From assembly GCF_963517015.1 (NCBI RefSeq), contig NZ_CAUQDV010000001.1:874001-938000 (forward strand): a DNA stretch of 64,000 nucleotides, read 5' to 3'. Below are positions 45,984-54,300 of this stretch, piece after piece. Position 1 is the stretch's first letter. Each line of letters begins with the position of its first letter. A program made the position numbers and the translations under genes. Origin of the DNA: an uncultured Devosia sp. (GTDB lineage Bacteria > Pseudomonadota > Alphaproteobacteria > Rhizobiales > Devosiaceae). The notes below the pieces were generated by a model that did not search any database, was not told the DNA's origin, and worked only from the letters and a program-made list of their open reading frames with translations.

Positions 45984-47219
45984 GTGGATCAGCCGCCGCC
46001 CTCCGGACCCCGCCTGCTGCGGCCCTTCATGGCCCTGCGCCATCGCAATTTCCGCCTGCTCTGGACCGGCTCGCTGATTTCCAACACCGGCGACTGGGTC
46101 GATCAGATCGCACTCAACTGGCTGGTGCTGCAGACCACGGGATCACCGGCGGCCCTGGGCCTGGTCAATCTCTGTCGCGGCATCCCGATCCTGCTGCTCA
46201 CCCTGGTGGGCGGGGCGGCGGCCGATCGCTTCGAGCGGCGCCGCCTCATGCTGGGCACCCAGGCTGCGGCGATGCTCATTGCCCTGATCCTCGCGGCATT
46301 GGTCTATAGCGGCCAGGCCTCGCTCTGGCTGATCGCCGCCGTGGCCACTGCCCGCGGCACCATCGTCGCCTTCAACCTGCCGGCGCGCCATTCGCTGGTC
46401 TCCGAAATCGTGCCGCGCGAGGATCTGCCCCGCGCCATCGCGCTCAATTCCATGACCATCAACCTGACCAAGGTGATCGGTCCGCTGATCGCCGGCCTGC
46501 TAATCGCCAGCGTCGGCCTGGCCGCCTGCTTCCTGCTCAATGCGCTGAGCTTTATCGGCGTGCTCTGGTGCCTCGGCGCCATGACCATTCCGCCGCTGCT
46601 CCGGCAGCGCAGCGGCAGCATCGGCCGCAACATCCTCGACGGCTTCGCCTTCATTCGCGGCCATACCACCATCCGCCTGCTGGTGCTGGTGGCGCTGATT
46701 CCGATGTTCTTCGGCCAGCCTTATATCACCATGCTCGCGGTCTTTGCGGACGACGTCTATCGCATCGGCCCGGATGGCCTCGGCCTTCTTGTCGCCTCGG
46801 CCGCGACCGGTTCGATCCTCGGCGCGCTGATGGTTTCCACCTTTCCCGACCTTGCCCGGCGCGGCATCACCATGCTCATCCTCCTGGCAAGCTATGGTGG
46901 GCTGCTGATCGTCTTTTCGCTCAACCCCATGGCGCAAATGGCGCCGTTTATCCTGGTCGGCGTCGGCGCCATGCAGATCGCCTACAGCGCCTGCAACAAT
47001 ACCATCCTGCAGCTGGTGGTGCCTGATCACATGCGGGGCAGGGTGCTGAGCGTGCTGTTCCTCAACCGCTCGCTGGTCTCCTTCGGCACCGCCTTTGTCG
47101 CCACCCTGTCCGCGGTGATCGGGCCGCAATGGTCGATGGCCCTGTCGGGCGCCATCCTGGCCGCGGCGGCGCTGCTGATCGCCCTGGGCTCGCCATCGAT
47201 GCGCTCGCTGCGCGCCTGA
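45984..47219 (+). CDS. MFS transporter, EntS-like (DUF894) family
   Basis: 411 residues starting at GTG 45984. About twelve membrane segments are visible; NFRLLWTGSLISNTGDWVDQIAL at the start and GGAAADRFERRRLML (loop 2-3, DRXXRR pattern) are typical of this MFS branch. The second half begins near FAFIRGHTTIRLLVL. Members of this branch are mostly exporters. In a catabolic cluster it may expel an accumulated intermediate. A GC-rich dyad (45941-45964) separates it from the DppC gene, so its expression may be lower. Confidence 0.83.
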   Translation: MDQPPPSGPRLLRPFMALRHRNFRLLWTGSLISNTGDWVDQIALNWLVLQTTGSPAALGLVNLCRGIPILLLTLVGGAAADRFERRRLMLGTQAAAMLIALILAALVYSGQASLWLIAAVATARGTIVAFNLPARHSLVSEIVPREDLPRAIALNSMTINLTKVIGPLIAGLLIASVGLAACFLLNALSFIGVLWCLGAMTIPPLLRQRSGSIGRNILDGFAFIRGHTTIRLLVLVALIPMFFGQPYITMLAVFADDVYRIGPDGLGLLVASAATGSILGALMVSTFPDLARRGITMLILLASYGGLLIVFSLNPMAQMAPFILVGVGAMQIAYSACNNTILQLVVPDHMRGRVLSVLFLNRSLVSFGTAFVATLSAVIGPQWSMALSGAILAAAALLIALGSPSMRSLRA

Positions 47220-47229
47220 TATCAATATT

Positions 47230-47259
47230 AGCGATCGATTGGAGCGAAATAATCTCGCT
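47230..47259. promoter_or_regulatory. Regulon dyad site D (AGCGAT-N18-CTCGCT)
   Basis: AGCGAT (47230-47235) and CTCGCT (47254-47259) keep the 18-bp gap with one mismatch. The site is nested with ATCGATT/AATCGAT (47234-47240, 47262-47268). It lies 77 bp before the TTG start of the hydratase gene, in the only gap between it and the MFS gene. Confidence 0.55.
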
Positions 47260-47336
47260 TGAATCGATAGGTCAGCATCCCGATGATGCTGACAGCTGAA
47301 GAGCGTGTCACACGCCGCATGCTGGAGGACTCCATC

Positions 47337-48371
47337 TTGATCATCGACTGCCACGGGCATTTCACCACCGGTCCGGCCGCCATCGAACTGTTTCGCGACA
47401 GGCAGATGGCCAGCTTGGCCGACCCGCTGCGCAAGGCGCCCAAAAACCTTGAAGTGTCTGACGACCAGCTGCGCGACGCCATCGAAACCGGCCAGCTGCG
47501 CCAGCAGCGCGACGTCGGTATCGATCTGACGCTGTTCTCGCCGCGCGGCGGCGGCATGGCCCATCATGCGGGCACCGCAGCGCTCAATGAGCGCTGGGCC
47601 CAGGTCTGCAATGACCTGATCCACCGCGTCGCCGAAATGTTCCCGCACAGCTTTGTCGGCGTCTGCCAGTTGCCGCAGCTCGAGGGCGTCGAGCCGGTCT
47701 ATGCGGCCCGCGAACTGGAACGCTGCGTCACCGAATTGGGCTTTGTCGGCTGCAATCTCAATCCCGACCCCTCGGGCGGGCACTGGCACGGCAAGCCGCT
47801 GACCGACCGCAGCTGGTATCCGCTCTATGAAAAGCTGGTCGAGCTCGACGTGCCGGCCATGGTGCATGTCTCGCGCTCCTGCAACGAGAATTTCCACTCC
47901 GTCGGCGCCCATTACCTCAATGCCGATACCACGGCCTTCATGCAGTTGCTTGAGGGCGACCTGTTCAAGGATTTCCCGACGCTCAAGCTGATCCTGCCAC
48001 ATGGCGGCGGCGCCGTGCCCTATCACTGGGGCCGCTATCGTGGCTTGGCGCAGAATATGAAAAAGCCGCTGCTGACCGAGCATCTGCTCAAGAACATCTT
48101 CTTTGACACCTGCGTCTATCACCAGCCGGGCGTCGACCTGCTGGCCAAGGTCATTCCGGTCGACAACATCCTGTTCGCCTCAGAGATGATCGGCGCGGTC
48201 AAGGGGATCGACCCGGAGACCGGGCACAACTACGACGACACCCGGCGCTATGTGGAGGCGCTGCCGCTGTCATCCGCCGACAAGCACAAGATTTTCGAGG
48301 GCAATGCCCGCCGCGTCTATAGCCGGCTCGATGCCCGGCTGGCCGCCGTCGGCCTGCTCGACGCCGCATGA
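47337..48371 (+). CDS. ligJ: 4-oxalomesaconate hydratase, amidohydrolase superfamily (LigJ type)
   Basis: 344 residues from a TTG at 47337. I prefer it to the ATG at 47283 because GGAGG lies eight bases upstream and the protein then starts MIIDCHGHFTT, exactly where LigJ proteins start. The metal-binding HGH is at about residue 6; DLTLFSPRGGGMAHH, the LNPDPSGGHW loop, VHVSRSCNENFH and the SEMIGAVKGIDPETG block follow. LigJ hydrates 4-oxalomesaconate in protocatechuate 4,5-cleavage and gallate catabolism, giving the substrate of the LigK-type aldolase at 42992. The stop overlaps the frame of the next gene. Confidence 0.83.
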   Translation: MIIDCHGHFTTGPAAIELFRDRQMASLADPLRKAPKNLEVSDDQLRDAIETGQLRQQRDVGIDLTLFSPRGGGMAHHAGTAALNERWAQVCNDLIHRVAEMFPHSFVGVCQLPQLEGVEPVYAARELERCVTELGFVGCNLNPDPSGGHWHGKPLTDRSWYPLYEKLVELDVPAMVHVSRSCNENFHSVGAHYLNADTTAFMQLLEGDLFKDFPTLKLILPHGGGAVPYHWGRYRGLAQNMKKPLLTEHLLKNIFFDTCVYHQPGVDLLAKVIPVDNILFASEMIGAVKGIDPETGHNYDDTRRYVEALPLSSADKHKIFEGNARRVYSRLDARLAAVGLLDAA

Positions 48372-48397
48372 TAAAAATGATCTCGGAGGAGACCCGC

Positions 48398-49987
48398 ATG
48401 ACCACCACCACACCAAGACTGACCCGCCGCCTGTTCCTCGGCGCCGGCGCCGCCACCATCGGGCTCGGGTTCATGCCCGCTTGGGCCCAGGCGCCTGCGC
48501 CCGGCAAGGGCGGCATCCTGAGCTATAATATCGAAAGTGATCCGCCCAATTTCGATCTGCTGTCCAACACCACCTCGCGGGTGCTCGATTCCATCGGCGG
48601 CTGCTACAATGGCCTGGTGCAATATGATCCGCTCGATCCCAATGCGATCATCGGCGACTTGGCCGAAGCTTGGGAAGTGGCCGAGGACGGGCTTTCCATC
48701 ACCTTCCACCTGCGCCAGAACGTCAAATTCCACGACGGCATGCCGATGACCTCGGCCGACGTCAAATACACCTTCGACGTCACCCGCGATCCGCCCGAAG
48801 GCATAGTCAGCGTGCGCAAGGCGGCCCTTGCCGCCGTGACTGCGATCGATGCGCCCGACGAGCATACTGTGGTGTTCACCCTCAGCCGTCCGGCGCCTGG
48901 CCTGATCGCCAGCCTCTGCCCCAACTGGTTCTCGGTATTGCCCAAACATGTACTGGAAAAGGGCCAGATGAAGGATGTCGTCGTCGGCACCGGCCCGTTC
49001 AAGCTGCAGAACTACAGCAATGGCAACAGCATCGAGCTGGTGCGCAATCCGGACTATTTCGATCCCGACCGGCCGTTTGCCGATGGCATCAACATCTACA
49101 TCATCCCCGACCAGGCCAGTGTCATGGCCTATTTCCGCAGCGGCCAGCTCAACATTTTCGAAGCCATGGAAGCCAGCCTGGCCCATGAGGCCGAACGCGA
49201 TCTGGCTGGTGAGGTGACGATCCAGAGCGCACCAAGCCTTAACGCCATTGCCCTGCATTTCAACCTGCAGGTCAAGCCATGGGACGATGTGCGGGTGCGC
49301 AAGGCGGCGGCTCTCGCCATCGACCGCACCGCCGCCGTTGCCGTGCTGTTCAAGGGTGACGCGGTGCTGGGCGGCATGTCGCCGCCGAGCGGCACCTGGG
49401 CCCTGCCCGACGAGGCGCTGCATGCCATTCCCGGCTTCGCTCCGGTCCAGGCGCCCGGCGCCATCGACGAAGCCAAGGCTTTGCTGGCCGAGGCCGGTTT
49501 CCCCGATGGTTTCGAGACCCGTCTCGTGGTGCGCCGCGACGACCGCTTCGGTCCCTGGGGCGTGTTCCTGCAGGACCAGCTCGGCAAGATCGGCATCAAG
49601 GTGAACCTTGATCCGCAGGAAGCCGCCACCTATTCGGAGAGCCAGAAGGCCAAGGCCTTTGACATCCATGGCGGCAATCTCAGCATTGCCGTCGACGATC
49701 CCGATGCCATTTTCGGCAACCAGCTGGTTTCCGGCGCCGGTGGCAATTATTCCCAGATCAACGACCCCGCCATCGACGCGCTGTTCCTCGCGCAGAGCCA
49801 GGAACTCGACCCGGCCAAACGCAAGGCCATGTCGAACGAGCTCGAGACCATGGCGTTGAGCCAGTACCTCGTCTACCCGGTGGCCTATTCCTTCCGCTTT
49901 CTGGGCACCCGCAACGACGTGCACGACTATATGCTGCACTCCCAGACCAATAACAATCGCCGCATGACCGGCGTCTGGATCGGCTGA
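48398..49987 (+). CDS. Peptide-type ABC transporter substrate-binding protein (family 5), second copy
   Basis: 529 residues from the ATG at 48398 with GGAGGAG upstream; an ATG at 48368 overlapping the ligJ stop lacks one. The export signal contains a twin-arginine-like RLTRRLFLGAGAATIGLGF, ending near PAWAQA. The body matches the protein at 38102: GGILSYNIESDPPNFDLLS, LAEAWEVAEDGLSITFHL, FHDGMPMTSADVKYTFD, DVVVGTGPFKLQ. Two binding proteins for one permease set suggest two related ligands. It closes the cluster and is followed by a strong hairpin. Confidence 0.9.
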   Translation: MTTTTPRLTRRLFLGAGAATIGLGFMPAWAQAPAPGKGGILSYNIESDPPNFDLLSNTTSRVLDSIGGCYNGLVQYDPLDPNAIIGDLAEAWEVAEDGLSITFHLRQNVKFHDGMPMTSADVKYTFDVTRDPPEGIVSVRKAALAAVTAIDAPDEHTVVFTLSRPAPGLIASLCPNWFSVLPKHVLEKGQMKDVVVGTGPFKLQNYSNGNSIELVRNPDYFDPDRPFADGINIYIIPDQASVMAYFRSGQLNIFEAMEASLAHEAERDLAGEVTIQSAPSLNAIALHFNLQVKPWDDVRVRKAAALAIDRTAAVAVLFKGDAVLGGMSPPSGTWALPDEALHAIPGFAPVQAPGAIDEAKALLAEAGFPDGFETRLVVRRDDRFGPWGVFLQDQLGKIGIKVNLDPQEAATYSESQKAKAFDIHGGNLSIAVDDPDAIFGNQLVSGAGGNYSQINDPAIDALFLAQSQELDPAKRKAMSNELETMALSQYLVYPVAYSFRFLGTRNDVHDYMLHSQTNNNRRMTGVWIG

Positions 49988-49992
49988 TTTCT

Positions 49993-50022
49993 GGCTGGGC
50001 CACGTTTCCTCGTGGCCCAGCC
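49993..50022 (+). terminator. Strong hairpin ending the peptide-type importer cluster
   Basis: GGCTGGGCCACG and CGTGGCCCAGCC form a perfect 12-bp stem around a six-base loop, six bases after the stop. The T-run is missing, so termination would be weak or Rho-assisted. It marks the boundary to decayed DNA. Confidence 0.5.
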
Positions 50023-50369
50023 ATGGCTGGCCGACACTTAAATTGTCCGCACAATCAATCGCAGTCTGGTCAAAGGCGTATTATCGCCGTCGTGGTCTGC
50101 ATCGCCTTCACCCTGACCGGTGCAGCGATCGCCCTGTTCGCCGTCATCGACTTCCTGCTGCCCCGACACTTAAAGCAGGCTTGCGCATAGTTCTGACCGC
50201 TGCACCATCTGGCTCACGCCAGCAGCGCACATTTGACCGGATTACAGTCCGCTTCATTGGCATACCGCCGAGAAGCAGACTGTCCGGATTCCACCCCAAA
50301 CTGAACTCGAAAGTTCGGAAATCAATATGGTGATGTCTCACACTTAGGATTAAGCCGGTTACCCCCGAA
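50023..50369. other. Non-coding, apparently decayed segment with 12-base direct repeats
   Basis: CCGACACTTAAA occurs at 50031-50042 and 50163-50174. Between and after the copies, one plus-strand frame reads a hydrophobic stretch (AFTLTGAAIALFAVIDFLLP) but has no start codon and soon stops. No family can be named. It may be the remains of a membrane protein gene. A 96-residue frame from 50043 lacks a ribosome site and recognisable features. Confidence 0.4.
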
Positions 50370-50516
50370 TTACACGAGCACGTCACGTGGACGATCGATG
50401 ATCGCCTCGGCATATCGCAAGGCCAAGGTGGCGACCGTTGCTGTTGGATTGACGGCGGCCGAGTTGGGCATGATGCTGCCATCAAGTATGAAGAGGAGTC
50501 GGCGCCGATACTGGCT
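50370..50516 (-). pseudogene. C-terminal remnant of a GMC-family oxidoreductase
   Basis: Reading the minus strand from about 50516 to a TAA at 50370-50372 gives about 45 codons, including LFILDGSIMPNSAAVNPTAT and VATLALRYAEAII. The DGS-MP-(S)-VNPTAT pattern is the highly conserved C-terminal active-site end of GMC flavoproteins. A stop codon lies in frame just upstream, and the other 450-500 residues are absent. This is a deletion remnant; its stop and the last residues of the gene are preserved. Confidence 0.7.
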
Positions 50517-50519
50517 CTA

Positions 50520-50792
50520 TCATGTGTAGGTGACGTAGTTCTTTTGAGGCGGGGCTGGTTCTTCGCCGGTAAGACATTCTCGGATACGCAAACGTAGAAG
50601 GTCAATCGAGCGACCTAGTTCGTCTTCCTGCTGGCGCAGGTTCTCTAGCTCGATAGCTTCATCTGAACTCAAGCTTGGTTTTGCTAGAAGATACCTAATC
50701 TGACCGACGATGCCGGGGTAGGTGAGTTCCATCGACCCGATGATCCATTCAGCCTCGCTCAATGGCACGATCGCTCCGGGCTTCTTCCTCAT
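50520..50792 (-). CDS. Small hypothetical protein
   Basis: 90 residues from the ATG at 50792 with GAAGAGG upstream; a longer frame starts at 50819. Visible features are a predicted helix around SEAEWIIGSMELTYPGIV and a Glu/Leu-rich coiled-coil-like helix at SSDEAIELENLRQQEDELG. No signal or membrane segment. I recognise no family. It lies next to decayed DNA, so it could be an accessory or remnant gene, yet the frame is intact. Confidence 0.4.
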   Translation of the reverse strand: MRKKPGAIVPLSEAEWIIGSMELTYPGIVGQIRYLLAKPSLSSDEAIELENLRQQEDELGRSIDLLRLRIRECLTGEEPAPPQKNYVTYT

Positions 50793-51000
50793 CCGCTGGC
50801 CTCTTCTCGTTAGTTTCAAAGGGCGTTCGACCTATTTCTGAAACGCCGTAACCATAGAAGTGTCGGCAGCTCCACAGTGTCGCGCAAGTCAACCTTCGAG
50901 CTTTTTCGAAAGCTCCTGGGTAATTCGGATGCCTGTGAGAATTATACCACTATCGAAAGTCGACTTTATCAATTTGGTGTGGGATCAGGCTCCCGCAACC

Positions 51001-51038
51001 AAAAAGGCCCAGCAACTCAATGAGTTGGCTGGGCCTTT
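51001..51038 (-). terminator. Rho-independent terminator of sdaA
   Basis: On the minus strand, GGCCCAGC and GCTGGGCC with inner AACTC/GAGTT arms form a long GC stem with one bulge. It is followed by a run of five T. It begins six bases after the sdaA stop. Confidence 0.8.
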
Positions 51039-51043
51039 CCTTT

Positions 51044-52438
51044 TCAGCAGGCCACGACGTTGACGGCGAGACCGGCCTGGCTGGTTTCCTTGTAGCGTTC
51101 GCTCATGTCGAGCCCGGTCTGGCGCATGGTTTCCACACAGGCGTCGAGAGCCACGACATGAGTGCCGTCGCCCTTGAGGGCCAGCGAGGCGGCCGTGACG
51201 GCCTTGACGGCGCCAAAGGCGTTGCGCTCGATGCAGGGGATCTGCACCAGGCCCGCGACGGGGTCGCAAGTCATGCCCAGATGATGTTCGAGCGCGATTT
51301 CCGCAGCGTTCTCAACCTGTTCGGGCGTGCCGCCCATGATGGCACAGAGGCCTGCGGCGGCCATGGCGGAGGCCGAGCCGACCTCACCCTGACAGCCAAC
51401 CTCGGCACCGGAAATGGACGCATTGTGCTTGATGATGCCGCCGATGGCGGCGGCGGTCAGCAGATAGTCGCGAATGGATTGCGGGCCGGCTGCGGCGTTG
51501 AACTTCAAGTAGAATTTCATCACGGCGGGGATGACACCGGCCGCGCCATTGGTTGGTGCGGTCACCACGCGACCGCCCGAGGCATTTTCCTCATTGACCG
51601 CCATGGCGTAGAGGCTTAGCCAGTCGTTGGCCATCAGCGGCGTGAGCTCGTTGCGCTGCCATTGGGCGTCGAGCTGGTTGAAAATGCCGCGTGCGCGGCG
51701 CTTTACGTTGAGTCCGCCCGGCATGATGCCGTCCTGGCCGATGCCCCGGGTGATGCAGCAATCCATGGCGGTCCAGATTTCATCAATACCGCGATCGAGC
51801 GCCAGACGGTTGCGGGACGCCTCCTCGTTGGCGCGCTTCATGCCGGCTATCGATAGGCCGGAAGCAGCGGCCATCGCCAGCATATCCCGAGCACTGGCAA
51901 AGGGATAGGGAACATCGGCCTGAGCCGGGGACGCTTGTTTCAGCGCCTCCAGTTCCTCGGCACTGACGACAAAGCCGCCGCCGATTGAATAGTAAACGCG
52001 GCGCAGCAGGAGCTGGCCATCGGTGTCATAGGCGCAAAACTGCAGGCCATTGGGGTGGCCGGGCAGGGTGGTGGTCTTGTCGAAGATCAGATCGACTGCC
52101 GGGCGGAATCGATACGGGGTGTGCTGCGGCGGGTGGACCTGGTTGGTGCGCTCGACCTCGGCGATTAGGATGTCCATGGCGTCAGGGTCGACACTGCGCG
52201 GATCCTGGCCGCAAAGGCCCAGAATTACAGCACGTCCGGTGCCGTGCCCGATGCCGGTGAAGGCCAGTGAACCGTGGAGGCTCGCGGTCAGGGCGGTGGG
52301 TTTGGCATTCTTGGCGCGGGGCCAATCACCAGTGCGGAGTTCGTCGAGAAAGCGCCGCGCGGCGGTCATCGGGCCCATGGTGTGGGAGCTCGAGGGGCCG
52401 ATGCCGATCTTGAAGACGTCGAAGACTGACAGGAACAT
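51044..52438 (-). CDS. sdaA: L-serine ammonia-lyase (iron-sulfur, single-chain)
   Basis: 464 residues, the usual size of one-chain serine dehydratases. The N-terminal beta domain contains GIGPSSSHTMGPM (substrate loop, about residue 12-24). The C-terminal alpha domain has APTNGAAGVIPAVM, GCQGEVGSASAMAAAGL and CDPVAGLVQIPCIERN, with cysteines placed for the 4Fe-4S cluster. It deaminates L-serine to pyruvate. The ATG at 52438 is preferred; an in-frame GTG at 52453 is possible, and neither has a clear ribosome site. An inverted repeat covers both starts. A terminator follows the gene. Confidence 0.92.
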   Translation of the reverse strand: MFLSVFDVFKIGIGPSSSHTMGPMTAARRFLDELRTGDWPRAKNAKPTALTASLHGSLAFTGIGHGTGRAVILGLCGQDPRSVDPDAMDILIAEVERTNQVHPPQHTPYRFRPAVDLIFDKTTTLPGHPNGLQFCAYDTDGQLLLRRVYYSIGGGFVVSAEELEALKQASPAQADVPYPFASARDMLAMAAASGLSIAGMKRANEEASRNRLALDRGIDEIWTAMDCCITRGIGQDGIMPGGLNVKRRARGIFNQLDAQWQRNELTPLMANDWLSLYAMAVNEENASGGRVVTAPTNGAAGVIPAVMKFYLKFNAAAGPQSIRDYLLTAAAIGGIIKHNASISGAEVGCQGEVGSASAMAAAGLCAIMGGTPEQVENAAEIALEHHLGMTCDPVAGLVQIPCIERNAFGAVKAVTAASLALKGDGTHVVALDACVETMRQTGLDMSERYKETSQAGLAVNVVAC

Positions 52439-52586
52439 GAACGCATTCTGCACGAATGTTCATCTCTATCAATCAACGGGCGCTGATGATTGTTTCGGCT
52501 TCGGCAACAGTGCGTGGCGGCGGCGGATCATTGCCCCGATGGTGGCAAGGCCCGATATTCGAGCGACGTTCAAGGGGAGACCAGGC

Positions 52587-53189
52587 ATGGCCGAATATCA
52601 CTATCGCGAAGGCAAGGGCGCCGATGACGCTGCGCCGTTGTTTTTCGTATTTCACGGGACGGGCGGCGATGAGAACCAGTTTTTTGAACTGGCAGGCCAG
52701 TTGATCACAGGAGCGCGGGTTGTCGCGCCGCGGGGCGATGTCAGCGAAGGCGGGGCGCTGCGCTATTTCCGGCGAACCGGCGAAGGCGTCTATGACATGG
52801 ACGACCTGCGGATGCGGACCGAACAGATGGTGGACTTGGTCAAAGCCCGCAAAGCAGAGGGTTCGGCCAGTCGGGTGATCGGCCTCGGCTATTCCAATGG
52901 GGCCAATATCCTGGCCTCGATGCAGTTTGCCGAGCCTGACCTGTTCGATGCCACAGTGCTGATGCATCCGCTGATCCCCTTTGCGCCGCCAAAAGCAGAC
53001 TTCGCGGGCAAGCACGTTTTGATTACCGCGGGGCAACGCGACCCGATCGCGCCTGGTGCAGCCACGCAGGCGCTGCAGGATTATTTTGGCGACAATGGCG
53101 CGGAATCCCGGCTGTTCTGGCATCCGGGCGGCCATGAATTGCGCCAGGAAGAACTGCGGGAAACACAGACGTTTTTCGCCAGCCTCTAG
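52587..53189 (+). CDS. Phospholipase/carboxylesterase family hydrolase
   Basis: 200 residues from the ATG at 52587, after AAGGGGAG; the open frame runs further upstream, antisense to sdaA, without conserved features. Alpha/beta-hydrolase catalytic residues are visible: Ser in GLGYSNGANI (about 107), Asp in TAGQRDPIAPG (about 154) and His in HPGGHELRQEEL (about 184). The oxyanion loop is FHGTGGDENQF. No signal peptide. Small carboxylesterases of this type act on short-chain esters; some relatives act on quinol conjugates. Confidence 0.85.
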   Translation: MAEYHYREGKGADDAAPLFFVFHGTGGDENQFFELAGQLITGARVVAPRGDVSEGGALRYFRRTGEGVYDMDDLRMRTEQMVDLVKARKAEGSASRVIGLGYSNGANILASMQFAEPDLFDATVLMHPLIPFAPPKADFAGKHVLITAGQRDPIAPGAATQALQDYFGDNGAESRLFWHPGGHELRQEELRETQTFFASL

Positions 53190-53256
53190 CGGACCATCTG
53201 GTTGACGGATCAGCGGCAGCCTGCCAGCCTTCGAAGGTGGAGGGTTGGAGGAAGCC

Positions 53257-54300
53257 ATGCTGCTGTTTCGTCTCGTTGTGCCGGTTCTGCTGCTGGTTTG
53301 CGCCATCGCGCCGGCCCATGCTGCCAGCTTTGACTGCTCGGCAGCCCAGACGCCGTTCGAGAAGGCGATTTGCGAAAATCCAGATCTGTCGCGCATGGAC
53401 GAAGTCTTGGCCAAGAGCTTTGCCACGGCTATTGGTGGGTTGACCAAAAACGGTGTGACCGCGGTGCGCGCGGATCAACGTGCGTGGCTGGAATTTGCCC
53501 AACGCGCTTGCAGCGACGATGCCAGGCCCTTGAGCGGTGGAAGCTATGACGAGAACGCCGTGGCTTGCCTTGCTGACATATTCGGCTCGCGCAGTTCGGC
53601 GCTCGAGAATAGTCGCATGCAGGGCGGGCATCGCTTCTACATGCTGGGTACGTACGGCGCCGTCCCGGACCCCAATGAGGTCGACAATCCGGATTCCTAC
53701 TGGAAAGTGGCCAAGCACGAGCTGGTCTATCCTCAACTCGATGGCGATGACGCGCTTGCGAAGGGGTTCAACAGCTTTCTCGCCAGCCGCATGGAAACCC
53801 TGGCACAGATTGGCACCAATCCTGACGTCGAGGATATGCTGGATCCCACAGCGGATACCGATGTCGCGGTGAAGGTCGTCGAAGTTGCCGGGACCAAGCG
53901 GATCACGCTTGAGGCAACTAGCTATTGGTATGGCCACGGAGCGGCGCATGGCAGCCACCTGATCCAATATCTGCACTATTATGTGCCCGAAGAACGCGAG
54001 GTCGAGGCGAGCGACATATTTGCCGGCGAAGGCTGGGAAAAGACGCTGGCTGACCTCGCCTGGACGCAGTTGCAGATCGAGCACAAGGAATGGCTGCAGG
54101 TCGAAAGCGTGGACGACATAGCCGAAATCGTGGTGCAGCCTACGCGCTGGGACCTGTCGGATGACTATGGGCTGGTGATCCAGTTCCAGCCCTATGAGAT
54201 CTCAGCCTATGCCTATGGTGCGCCGACGATCACCGTTCCCTGGGATAAACTCGACGCTATTCAAGCCGAAAATCGAGACGCAGTCCGGTATGGCTTCTGA
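53257..54300 (+). CDS. Secreted LprI/DUF1311-DUF3298 domain protein
   Basis: 347 residues. GGAGG lies six bases before the ATG at 53257. A Sec signal (LLFRLVVPVLLLVCAIAPAHA) is followed by an LprI-like cysteine domain: FDCSAAQTPFEKAICENPDL, then a third Cys near QRACSD and a fourth in AVACLAD, suggesting two disulfides. The rest (from about residue 130) resembles DUF3298/RsiV-type: YWYGHGAAHGSHLIQYLHYY and VPWDKLDAI. A periplasmic or surface role is expected; lysozyme inhibition is known for LprI relatives but is only a possibility here. Confidence 0.75.
   Translation: MLLFRLVVPVLLLVCAIAPAHAASFDCSAAQTPFEKAICENPDLSRMDEVLAKSFATAIGGLTKNGVTAVRADQRAWLEFAQRACSDDARPLSGGSYDENAVACLADIFGSRSSALENSRMQGGHRFYMLGTYGAVPDPNEVDNPDSYWKVAKHELVYPQLDGDDALAKGFNSFLASRMETLAQIGTNPDVEDMLDPTADTDVAVKVVEVAGTKRITLEATSYWYGHGAAHGSHLIQYLHYYVPEEREVEASDIFAGEGWEKTLADLAWTQLQIEHKEWLQVESVDDIAEIVVQPTRWDLSDDYGLVIQFQPYEISAYAYGAPTITVPWDKLDAIQAENRDAVRYGF

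Noticed and set aside
46500..49939. Two 540-codon minus-strand frames opposite the MFS, LigJ and binding-protein genes
   Set aside because: Both are antisense to well-conserved proteins and show low-complexity charged composition.
50043..50333. 96-codon plus-strand frame in the decayed region
   Set aside because: No ribosome site, Arg-rich with no recognisable family, and it runs across the direct repeats; treated as non-coding.
50023..50369. Possible insertion sequence because of the 12-base direct repeats
   Set aside because: The repeats enclose only 120 bp, with no terminal inverted repeats and no transposase frame.
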